A DNA stretch of 7,266 nucleotides, from contig CAMQSH010000094.1 of the NCBI GenBank assembly GCA_947036575.1, forward strand, positions 1-7,266, written 5' to 3'. The translations under genes and the position numbers were made by a program. Positions within the stretch are counted from its first letter, which is position 1. The number at the start of each line of letters is the position of its first letter. Shown piece after piece: positions 1 through 5,842 of the stretch. The stretch is from an uncultured Brevinema sp. Its GTDB lineage: Bacteria; Spirochaetota; Brevinematia; Brevinematales; Brevinemataceae. The notes beneath the pieces were generated by a model. It was not told where the DNA came from and made no database searches. It worked only from the letters and a program-made list of their open reading frames with translations.

Positions 1-1301
1 CACTTAAAGAAATCTTTGAAACAGGGCATTTCAATTGTCTTTCGGGAACAATATTGATGAATATCATGCTTAGAGCTTTTGGAATAGATGCAAAATCTAT
101 AGTCTTACCTTCTCATATATATACATTCGCAACATTAGATGATAGACCTGTAGAAATTGAAAATACTATCAGAGAAGGGTTAGCAATTTCAATAGACAAA
201 AGTACACAAGATCAATTTAATAAACTAACAGGATTTAATTATAAAAATCCTAATCAAAAAAAAGTTGTAATTAATTGGACTGAAACAGTAGGATTACTGT
301 ATTCAAATAGAGCTTACTTTGATGATCAAAATAAAAACTACCCTCAAGCATTCCAAAACATGATTAAAGCTCAAGTTTTTTTAGTCAATACGCCAAGTGA
401 ACAATACAATCTTTATACGGGATATTTAAATTTTTCCACTTCTATTTATAGAAAAAAACGAGGACCTATACAAGACTATCTAAAAACTATATCTATTCTA
501 GAAGAGGGGATAGAGCGTTTTCCAAAAAATAAAAAACTGAAAAAAAATTATACAGTAGGAGTGAATGTTGTACTAGAAAAAATGATGCAAGCTCAAGCTA
601 TTGAGGGAGATATTGACCTCTTTCTTGATAGCACTCAAACTTTTCTTGATCCCAAAGACTACCAAGTATTAAAAAAAATGCGTTATATGCGTACTTCCAT
701 ACATTATCTAAAAACTAATCAGAACCTTGTAGCGGCTAAAAAAAATATTAAAAATTTATGGGAATATGATAAAAAAGATAACAATATAAAATATTTAATT
801 CAAGAATTTAGTTACAATCTGGTTCAAAATAATATTAAAAACCCCAAAAATTTAACAGAAGATCTTACACTTATAGATTCTATTTCAGAATTTCCTAAAG
901 ATCTCACCCAAGAACCTCTTGGTAATTATTATTCTGGATTAGCAGAAAATAATTTTAATGCAAAAAAATTTAATGATGCTATTCAAATTATGCAAAAAGG
1001 TAGAGAAAAAATAGGCAACACTCGTTTGATTAAAGAAAATGGGTTTATATTTTCTGTTAATTCTGCTCAGTATTTTATTGACAGTAAAGAAAATTTAAGA
1101 GCCATAGAATTTTATAAATATGCCCTTGATTTTAAAAATGATAGAAATGTTATCCATAATTTAGGAATTTTATACGCTCAAACTATCCATATATCTCTAT
1201 CTGAAAACAACGAGAAATTAGTCTCCGACTTGATAGCAGAAAGTAAAAAAATTACTCCGAACCACCCCTCTTTGAGAGATCTTCATAAAAAATATAGTTA
1301 A
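1..1301 (+). CDS. Transglutaminase-like domain / TPR-repeat protein, 5'-partial
   Basis: The reading frame is open to the left edge (first whole codon at 3), so the true start lies outside the window; a TTG at 54 and an ATG at 57 are internal and have no ribosome binding site. The visible N-terminal part reads FNCLSG (Cys codon 36-38), then RAFGIDAKSIVLPSHIY (His codon 114-116), then VEIENT (Glu codon 159-161). This Cys...His...acidic order, with the helix between Cys and a GI(D)A strand, is the signature of transglutaminase-like cysteine enzymes, here with Glu where Asp is usual. After it come helical TPR-like stretches: one near residues 75-165 counted from the TTG (LYSNRAY, then YPQAFQNMIKAQ) and one near 295-375 (FNDAIQIMQKG, then AIEFYKYALDF). 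Substrate and cellular location are unknown because the N-terminus, where a signal peptide would be, is missing. It lies 38 bp upstream of the phosphatase gene and is probably co-transcribed with it. The domain call is an inference from motif spacing. Confidence 0.75.
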   Translation, partial: LKEIFETGHFNCLSGTILMNIMLRAFGIDAKSIVLPSHIYTFATLDDRPVEIENTIREGLAISIDKSTQDQFNKLTGFNYKNPNQKKVVINWTETVGLLYSNRAYFDDQNKNYPQAFQNMIKAQVFLVNTPSEQYNLYTGYLNFSTSIYRKKRGPIQDYLKTISILEEGIERFPKNKKLKKNYTVGVNVVLEKMMQAQAIEGDIDLFLDSTQTFLDPKDYQVLKKMRYMRTSIHYLKTNQNLVAAKKNIKNLWEYDKKDNNIKYLIQEFSYNLVQNNIKNPKNLTEDLTLIDSISEFPKDLTQEPLGNYYSGLAENNFNAKKFNDAIQIMQKGREKIGNTRLIKENGFIFSVNSAQYFIDSKENLRAIEFYKYALDFKNDRNVIHNLGILYAQTIHISLSENNEKLVSDLIAESKKITPNHPSLRDLHKKYS

Positions 1302-1339
1302 AAAAATATTTTTAAAAATTATTTAAATAGGATATCATT

Positions 1340-1993
1340 ATGAAATTTAAAGCTTTTATTTTTGATTTAGATGGCACCTTAGCAGATTCCGTACAAGATA
1401 TTATGGAATCTCTTAATTTTGCTCTCTCTAGTCAAAACTTTCCTACTCTTAGCTTGGAAGAAGCAACAAAAAAAATAGGAAATGGCATTGATAAACTTGT
1501 TATTGATGCTTTACCTAAAAAATACAGAGATAACAAAAAAATTATTACTCGTTCCTTAGAATTAATGGCACAAAAATATGGGCAATCATGGAAAAACAAC
1601 ACCTGTCTCTATCCAGGAATTGCTGACTTATTAGATCAACTCATGATTAATAAAATACCCATGGCTATTTTATCTAATAAACCAGATCCATTTTTACAAG
1701 AAACTGTAAAATTTTTGATGAGTAAATGGGAGTTTATCGTTATTTTTGGAGCTCGTACTAATATGCCCCTTAAACCAAACCCTCAATCAACATTAGAAAT
1801 TATCAAACAAATGAATGTTGAACCCCACGAGATTGCTTTTATAGGAGATGGGGATACAGATATAAAAACAGCACTTGGTGCTGGTATTCACCCTATAGCT
1901 GTGACTTGGGGACTTAGATCTGTTGAAGAACTTTCTCAAGTGGGAGCAAAAACATTTATTAATAAACCCTTAGAATTATTAGAGTATATCTAA
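1340..1993 (+). CDS. HAD-family phosphatase, phosphoglycolate phosphatase-like (Gph/PpaX type)
   Basis: This is a 217-residue HAD-superfamily hydrolase, the usual length for Gph/PGP-type phosphatases. All four HAD motifs are visible: motif I DLDGTL with nucleophile D9 and acid/base D11; motif II ILSNKPD with S112; motif III Lys in PLKPNP, K145; motif IV FIGDGDTDIKTA with metal-binding D170 and D174. A helical cap domain occupies about residues 15-85. The ending AGIHPIAVTWGLRS is typical of phosphoglycolate phosphatases, which in many bacteria remove 2-phosphoglycolate formed by DNA repair. The true substrate cannot be read from sequence, and a pyrophosphatase (PpaX) or sugar-phosphate phosphatase is possible. 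The start is supported by AGGAT at 1329-1333, six bases before ATG. No promoter is evident in the 38-bp gap before it, so it is likely the second gene of an operon with the TPR protein, ending at the terminator just downstream. Confidence 0.88.
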   Translation: MKFKAFIFDLDGTLADSVQDIMESLNFALSSQNFPTLSLEEATKKIGNGIDKLVIDALPKKYRDNKKIITRSLELMAQKYGQSWKNNTCLYPGIADLLDQLMINKIPMAILSNKPDPFLQETVKFLMSKWEFIVIFGARTNMPLKPNPQSTLEIIKQMNVEPHEIAFIGDGDTDIKTALGAGIHPIAVTWGLRSVEELSQVGAKTFINKPLELLEYI

Positions 1994-2015
1994 AATATTA
2001 AACTCTTTTAAAAAT

Positions 2016-2044
2016 AAAAAACCAGTATATACTGGTTTTTTTTT
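2016..2044. terminator. Bidirectional intrinsic terminator between the phosphatase gene and acpS
   Basis: A perfect palindrome ACCAGTATATACTGGT (2021-2036) is flanked by an A-run on the left and a run of nine T on the right. In the + direction it ends the phosphatase transcript, 23 bp past the stop codon. Read on the minus strand the same hairpin is followed by TTTTTTATTTTT, so it can also end acpS, whose stop is at 2066. The convergent gene arrangement fits this double use. Confidence 0.88.
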
Positions 2045-2065
2045 GTAATATTTTTTATATGATTT

Positions 2066-2413
2066 TCATTGTATTAAAACTGTAGCACTTGCATAATTTT
2101 CTGTATGAGAAACACTCACCAAAATACCTGTATAAACACTCAAATCCCACTGTTTTTTGGTAGTACCATAAAGATTTATAATAGGCTTTTTACCATCATG
2201 TGCTAGCTCTATTTCACATAAATTCCCTGAACCAAAAGCTTTATAAAAAGCTTCTTTCACAGCAAAACGTGCAGCAAAACGCTGATATTTATTATGAGAT
2301 AAAAAAGCATAATCAATTTCTGATTGTGTAAAAATCCTTAATAATTGTTGCTTTGATTTTGAGTCTATAAATTTTTTGATTCTACTCACTTCTATAAGAT
2401 CAATACCTAACAT
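2066..2413 (-). CDS. acpS: Holo-[acyl-carrier-protein] synthase AcpS
   Basis: AcpS transfers 4'-phosphopantetheine from coenzyme A to the conserved serine of acyl carrier protein, activating it for fatty acid synthesis in the cytoplasm. The protein has 115 residues, close to the usual 115-130. The family motifs are present: GIDLIEVSRI at the N-terminus with Mg-binding D5 and E8; FTQSEIDY at 28-35; ARFAVKEAFYKAFGSG at 48-63 with metal/catalytic E54 and K58; and VSVSHTENYASATV near the C-terminus. The N-terminus is very short (M-L-G-I-D), so the start cannot be moved downstream, and AAGGTGG (2427 down to 2421) lies 7 bases before the ATG. It is divergent from the sigma factor gene and convergent with the phosphatase gene, so it appears to be monocistronic. 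Confidence 0.95.
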   Translation of the reverse strand: MLGIDLIEVSRIKKFIDSKSKQQLLRIFTQSEIDYAFLSHNKYQRFAARFAVKEAFYKAFGSGNLCEIELAHDGKKPIINLYGTTKKQWDLSVYTGILVSVSHTENYASATVLIQ

Positions 2414-2435
2414 ATAAAGCCCACCTTAGTATCAT

Positions 2436-2464
2436 AGTGTAAGTTACCTCTCACTATATGTCAA
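2436..2464 (-). promoter_or_regulatory. Putative acpS promoter
   Basis: On the minus strand a perfect TTGACA (-35, 2464-2459) is followed after 17 bp by TACACT (-10, 2441-2436), which matches TATAAT at four of six positions. The start of transcription would fall near 2429, giving a leader of only about 16 nt that is almost filled by the AAGGTGG ribosome binding site. This is a prediction from consensus only. Confidence 0.6.
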
Positions 2465-2522
2465 ATAATAATTAATGAATATAACTATTAATATAAATAT
2501 ATTTAAAAAAATGACGATATAC

Positions 2523-2551
2523 TTGACATACAGTAAATTTATATTCATATT
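2523..2551 (+). promoter_or_regulatory. Putative promoter of the sigma factor gene
   Basis: A perfect TTGACA (-35, 2523-2528) is followed after 17 bp by CATATT (-10, 2546-2551), a four-of-six match. The sequence just upstream is nearly pure A/T with an A-run (about 2500-2512), as in UP elements that bind the RNA polymerase alpha subunit. The predicted leader is about 65 nt. The -10 is weak, so strength or extra control cannot be judged. Confidence 0.5.
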
Positions 2552-2622
2552 CAAATATTAAGGCATTATTTATTATTAACAATTAATATTACATTTATTT
2601 ATTTAAAATAGGAGTCTCAACA

Positions 2623-3537
2623 ATGAAACATCCCTCTGTAGAAAAACACCCCCCAAATCAAACGCTATCTATTAATAGTATGTCCTCATACTTAAAAGAA
2701 ATAGATAGAATTCCTCTCTTAAAAAGAGAGGAAGAAGAAGAGCTTACCTCTAATTATGGTCTATGTTGTCAACCGCTCAAAAAAGAAAATTCTTCTCATC
2801 AACTTTGTCCAAAGTGCGAATCTATTAAAAATAAATTAATCACTTCAAATCTTCGTTTTGTAGTATCCGTAGCCAAAAAATATCAAGGTAATAATATTGC
2901 TCTTTCTGATCTGATTAATGAAGGAAATGTCGGTTTGTTAACCGCTGTTGACAAATTTGATCATTTACTAGGATATCATTTTATTTCCTATGCAGTATGG
3001 TGGATAAAACAATCTATCATGAAAGCTATTTCAGAAAAATCTAGAATGATAAGACTCCCCATGAATAGAACCAATGAATTATTTAAAATTGCAAAATATA
3101 TCGATGAATATACCAAAATTCATAGTAAAAAACCTACAGAAATAGAAATTGAATCCCATCTTGGTATTCATAGACAAGAAATTAAAAGAATTCTTGATCT
3201 AGCCAATGGGCATACCTCCCTCGAAGAACTCACCATGCATGATTCAAATGAATCTAATACTCATGAAATCCCAGATCATAAATTCACTCCTGAGCAAGAT
3301 ATTATGGTACAATCACTATCTCATAATATAGAAGAATTACTTCAACACCTTCCTGAAAGAGAGCGTTTTATTTTGATTCATCGCTTTGGATTGAATGATA
3401 CAGAATGTTTATCATTATCAAAAATTGGTGTTTTACTAGGCTTAACCAAAGAAAGAATAAGACAATTAGAAAAACAATCTTTAGAACATATTAAGCAGAT
3501 TGCTAAAGAAAAACAAATGATTTTATATTTTTGTTAG
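2623..3537 (+). CDS. RNA polymerase sigma-70 family factor with cysteine-rich insert
   Basis: This 304-residue protein has the modules of a group 1/2 sigma factor without region 1.1. Region 1.2 is YLKEIDRIPLLKREEEEEL (23-41). Region 2 starts at SNLRFVVSVAKKY (75-87), continues with INEGNVGLLTAVDKFD (98-113), and has the -10-reading helix YAVWWIKQSIMKAI (123-136), where Q130 is kept and M133 stands where E. coli RpoD has T440. Region 3 is about 150-200. Region 4 has LPERERF (243-249) and the -35 helix GLTKERIRQLE (273-283), keeping the Glu and Arg that contact TTGACA. The oddity is residues 46-66, between regions 1.2 and 2, which contain C48, C49, H59, C62 and C65 (CC...CPKC) where relatives have an ordinary helix and loop. 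This suggests a zinc or redox site. Short length and missing 1.1 favour an alternative (group 2-like) factor over the main RpoD, but that is inference. It is monocistronic, with its own promoter and terminator. Confidence 0.92.
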   Translation: MKHPSVEKHPPNQTLSINSMSSYLKEIDRIPLLKREEEEELTSNYGLCCQPLKKENSSHQLCPKCESIKNKLITSNLRFVVSVAKKYQGNNIALSDLINEGNVGLLTAVDKFDHLLGYHFISYAVWWIKQSIMKAISEKSRMIRLPMNRTNELFKIAKYIDEYTKIHSKKPTEIEIESHLGIHRQEIKRILDLANGHTSLEELTMHDSNESNTHEIPDHKFTPEQDIMVQSLSHNIEELLQHLPERERFILIHRFGLNDTECLSLSKIGVLLGLTKERIRQLEKQSLEHIKQIAKEKQMILYFC

Positions 3538-3560
3538 TTTAAATACTACGATAAAAAGAT

Positions 3561-3587
3561 AAAAACTCCCAAACTTTGGGAGTTTTT
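3561..3587 (+). terminator. Intrinsic terminator of the sigma factor gene
   Basis: A near-perfect inverted repeat, AAAAACTCCCAAA then TTTGGGAGTTTTT around a single C (in practice a loop of about five bases), starts 23 bp after the stop codon. The T tail is five bases long. It sits just upstream of the frr promoter and separates the two transcription units. Confidence 0.85.
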
Positions 3588-3597
3588 ATGATTATTC

Positions 3598-3626
3598 TTG
3601 ACTATTTTAGTAATACACTGTAAAAT
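3598..3626 (+). promoter_or_regulatory. Putative promoter of the frr-uppS-cdsA operon
   Basis: TTGACT (-35, 3598-3603) is followed after 17 bp by TAAAAT (-10, 3621-3626); each box matches consensus at five of six positions. Transcription would start near 3633, leaving a short leader with the strong AGGAGG (3655-3660) five bases before the frr ATG. It lies directly after the upstream terminator, which supports an independent transcription start. Confidence 0.72.
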
Positions 3627-3665
3627 AATAAAAATAACATTTTTGAATCTAAATAGGAGGATTCT

Positions 3666-4226
3666 ATGAATCCAGAATATGAGGCTTATAAAAAAGAAGC
3701 CCACCAGAGTATGGAAAAAGCAATACAATTTTTAAAAGACGAATTTAATCGATTAAAAGCAGGTCGTGCAAGTATTGTAATGGTTGAAGATATTACTTTT
3801 GAAGCTTATGGACAAATGACAACGATCAAAAATTCTTCAGCACTTTCTGTACCAGATCCCCACCAGATTGTCATTGAACCTTGGGACAAAGCACTCCTAA
3901 AAGATATGGAAAAAGGAATACACAATACAGGTCTTGACTTTTCTGTAGTTAATGATGGTAAAGTACTACGTATTAACGTCCCTGCACTGACAGAACAACG
4001 TAAAAAAGAACTTGTAAAATATGCCAAAGGAATAGCAGAAGATTCAAAAGTTGCTATTCGTAATGTTCGTAGAGATACTAACAACAAGCTAAAAGAGTTT
4101 ACTAAAGAATTTGGTGAAGATGGTCTTAGAAAAGAACTAGAGTCTGTACAAAAAGAAACTGATATCTATATTACTGCTATAGAAAATCTTATGAAAACTA
4201 AAGAAACTGATATTATGGAAGTATAG
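3666..4226 (+). CDS. frr: Ribosome recycling factor
   Basis: Frr (RRF) works with EF-G and splits the post-termination ribosome so that subunits can be reused. The 186-residue length is standard (about 185). Family landmarks are MEKAIQFLKDEFNRLKAGRAS (16 onward), which begins helix 1 and the hinge; YGQMTTIKNSSALSVPDPHQIVIEPWDK in the small beta domain; and in the C-terminal helices LRINVPALTEQRKKELVK and AIRNVRRDTNNKLK. The arginine-rich IRNVRRD segment is the usual ribosome-contact region. The start has a full AGGAGG Shine-Dalgarno. It is the first gene of a three-gene unit; uppS starts 6 bp after its stop. The upstream partners often found with it (tsf, pyrH) are absent here. Confidence 0.97.
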   Translation: MNPEYEAYKKEAHQSMEKAIQFLKDEFNRLKAGRASIVMVEDITFEAYGQMTTIKNSSALSVPDPHQIVIEPWDKALLKDMEKGIHNTGLDFSVVNDGKVLRINVPALTEQRKKELVKYAKGIAEDSKVAIRNVRRDTNNKLKEFTKEFGEDGLRKELESVQKETDIYITAIENLMKTKETDIMEV

Positions 4227-4232
4227 ATTGTT

Positions 4233-4931
4233 ATGACTCCCAAAACAATCACCCATGTAGCTATTATTCCCGATGGAAACAGACGTTGGGCTAAACAGAA
4301 TAATCTTAACACGACAAAAGGTCACGAAGCAGGATTTGAATCTTTAAGAAAAATATTAAAAGAATGTAAAGATTCTGGACCTAAAGTCTTAAGTTTTTAT
4401 GCATTTTCTACAGAAAATTTTAATAGATCAAAACTTGAAGTCCAGCAACTATTTTCTCTTTTAGAAAATGTGTTGGATAAATTTTCACAAGAATTAAAAG
4501 AAAATAATATCCAACTCCGTATTTCAGGATCTCAAAAAGGTCTATCTTCAACATTACTAAAAAAACTAAATCAAGCTACTAGTTTGTGTTCTTCGGGAGA
4601 TTTTATTCTTAATATTTGTTTTAATTATGGAGCTCAAGAAGAGTTTATCAATATTGGAAAAACTCTTGTAAAAAAAAGCTTATCTGGGCAACTACAAGAA
4701 GATGATATCACTAAAGAATATATAGAGTCTCTTCTTTGGAATGGTGATCTACCACCAGTAGACCTTCTTATTCGCACTTCTAATGAATATAGAATCAGTA
4801 ATTTTATGTTATGGCAATGTGCTTATGCAGAATTTTATTTTACAAGCAAATTATGGCCTGATTTTACTCCTTCTGATTTTTTAATAACTTTAGAAGAATT
4901 TCAAAACCGTCACCGTCGTTATGGTACTTAA
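4233..4931 (+). CDS. uppS: Cis-prenyltransferase, undecaprenyl diphosphate synthase
   Basis: UppS condenses isopentenyl diphosphate units with farnesyl diphosphate to make the C55 lipid carrier for peptidoglycan and other envelope polymers. The 232-residue protein shows the family order: HVAIIPDGNRRWAK (8-21) with catalytic D14; GHEAG (30-34); FYAFSTENFNR (55-65); NYGAQEE (131-137); and LIRTSNEYRISNF (179-191), then WQCAYAEFYF with metal-linked E200 and WPDF (208-211). Some conserved positions differ from common bacterial enzymes: IPDGNRRWA instead of IMDGNGRWA, and YGAQ instead of YGGR. Chain length of the product is therefore not certain, but the size and the cdsA neighbour support UppS. 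Its ATG lies 6 bp after frr with only a weak GGAAG 11 bases upstream, so translation is probably coupled to frr. Confidence 0.92.
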   Translation: MTPKTITHVAIIPDGNRRWAKQNNLNTTKGHEAGFESLRKILKECKDSGPKVLSFYAFSTENFNRSKLEVQQLFSLLENVLDKFSQELKENNIQLRISGSQKGLSSTLLKKLNQATSLCSSGDFILNICFNYGAQEEFINIGKTLVKKSLSGQLQEDDITKEYIESLLWNGDLPPVDLLIRTSNEYRISNFMLWQCAYAEFYFTSKLWPDFTPSDFLITLEEFQNRHRRYGT

Positions 4932-4945
4932 AAAAGGAAAATATT

Positions 4946-5788
4946 ATGATAAAACGTATACTAACAGCAGTAATTGGCATCCCTCTTCTTGTCGCCATAT
5001 TATTAGTTTCACCCATATGGAAAGAACTTCCAGCTTTTTTCCTAACTATTTTTATTGGATTAATCCTTAATTTTGAAATGATGACGCTTGTTAAAGATAA
5101 AAAAGATATTCATTATCCATTTTTTTTAACAGGTATTTTAATTTCTTTATCAGCTTTATTTTCTTATCTATTTGGAATAAAAATTATCGATCTTTCAGTA
5201 CTTGTAGTGAGTCAACTTGTTTTCTTCTTTATCTTTTTCTACTATTCCTTTAGTAAAGAAATTATAAAAGCTCATGATTTTTCTAAAAATTTTGAAAATA
5301 TGGGTTTTTATCTTATTTTATACATTACACTTGTATTAATATACCCTCAATTTCTTCTTATTAAATTTTCACAACCTAATTCATGGGCTATTGCTCTACT
5401 ATTTAGTTTTTGTTGGCTCAGTGATGCTTTTGGATTGTTTACAGGTATGGCATTTGGCAAGCACAAACTTGATATGCTCCCAAGTAAATCCAAAACTTTA
5501 GAGGGATATATTGGATCATTAATTTTAACAACATTACTAGGTGTTTTATTATATCACCTACAAGGAATTTTATATCTTCCTTTCCAATGGTCTCTCCTAA
5601 AATGGACTCTTTTTGGTTTTTCTATGAGCTTTGGTGCTAATTTTGGAGATCTTGCAGAATCTTTAATCAAACGTTGGGCAGACAAAAAAGATTCAGGTAC
5701 TTTACTGCCAGGAATGGGTGGATTTTTCGATGCTTTTGATAGTCCTTTATACACTATTCCTATCGCTTTATTATTCTTTAGTTTCTAA
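4946..5788 (+). CDS. cdsA: Phosphatidate cytidylyltransferase (CDP-diacylglycerol synthase)
   Basis: CdsA is an inner-membrane enzyme that joins CTP and phosphatidic acid to form CDP-diacylglycerol, the precursor of the main phospholipids. The 280-residue protein is strongly hydrophobic, with roughly seven or eight membrane segments by eye. The conserved loop WLSDAFGLFTGMAFGKHKL (157 onward), SKSKTLEG (180-187) and the C-terminal signature are present: SLIKRWADKKDSG (239-251), then LLPGMGGFFDAFDS (253-266) with the metal-binding D262 and D265. The signature differs from the classic HGG-x-D-R form, having Met for His and Ala for Arg; PG[ML]GG forms also occur in the family as I recall it. AAGGAAA about 7 bases before ATG supports the start. 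It closes the operon, 14 bp after uppS, and dxr, its frequent downstream neighbour, is missing. Confidence 0.93.
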   Translation: MIKRILTAVIGIPLLVAILLVSPIWKELPAFFLTIFIGLILNFEMMTLVKDKKDIHYPFFLTGILISLSALFSYLFGIKIIDLSVLVVSQLVFFFIFFYYSFSKEIIKAHDFSKNFENMGFYLILYITLVLIYPQFLLIKFSQPNSWAIALLFSFCWLSDAFGLFTGMAFGKHKLDMLPSKSKTLEGYIGSLILTTLLGVLLYHLQGILYLPFQWSLLKWTLFGFSMSFGANFGDLAESLIKRWADKKDSGTLLPGMGGFFDAFDSPLYTIPIALLFFSF

Positions 5789-5810
5789 AACATATTATAA
5801 ATATCCAAAT

Positions 5811-5842
5811 AAAAAACAAGCTTATATTAAGCTTGTTTTTTT
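5811..5842. terminator. Bidirectional terminator overlapping the 3' end of the rnpA-yidD frame
   Basis: The arms AACAAGCTTA and TAAGCTTGTT pair around a TAT loop and are extended by A-runs and T-runs (5811-5816 with 5836-5841). In the + direction a T7 tail follows, ending the cdsA operon 22 bp after the cdsA stop. On the minus strand the hairpin is followed by TTTTTTATTT, so it can end the rpmH operon too. One arm codes for the last residues (KKQA) and stop of the RnpA-YidD fusion. Confidence 0.87.

Larger units (their letters stand above)
2414..2622. other. Divergent AT-rich intergenic region between acpS and the sigma factor gene
   Basis: This 209-bp gap holds no gene. It contains the two back-to-back promoters described separately, with 58 bp of nearly pure A/T sequence between the two -35 boxes, rich in ATTAAT and AATAT runs. 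The leader of the sigma factor gene (about 2558-2622) is also A/T-rich and repeats short ATTAA/TTAAT words. No clear operator palindrome or riboswitch fold was found by eye. The AGGAG at 2610-2614 is the ribosome binding site of the sigma factor, 8 bases before its ATG. Confidence 0.6.

Noticed and set aside
1302..1339. AAAAATATTTTT palindrome after the TPR gene as a terminator
   Set aside because: The stem has no G/C pairs and no distinct T tail, and the next gene follows within 38 bp with no promoter of its own.
3546..3728. Minus-strand hydrophobic open frame between the sigma gene and frr
   Set aside because: It reads through the terminator and the frr promoter and start region; the Phe/Ile/Leu richness reflects AT-rich DNA.
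3806..4087. 93-codon open frame antisense to frr
   Set aside because: It lies wholly inside the clearly coding frr gene, has no ribosome binding site and resembles no known family.
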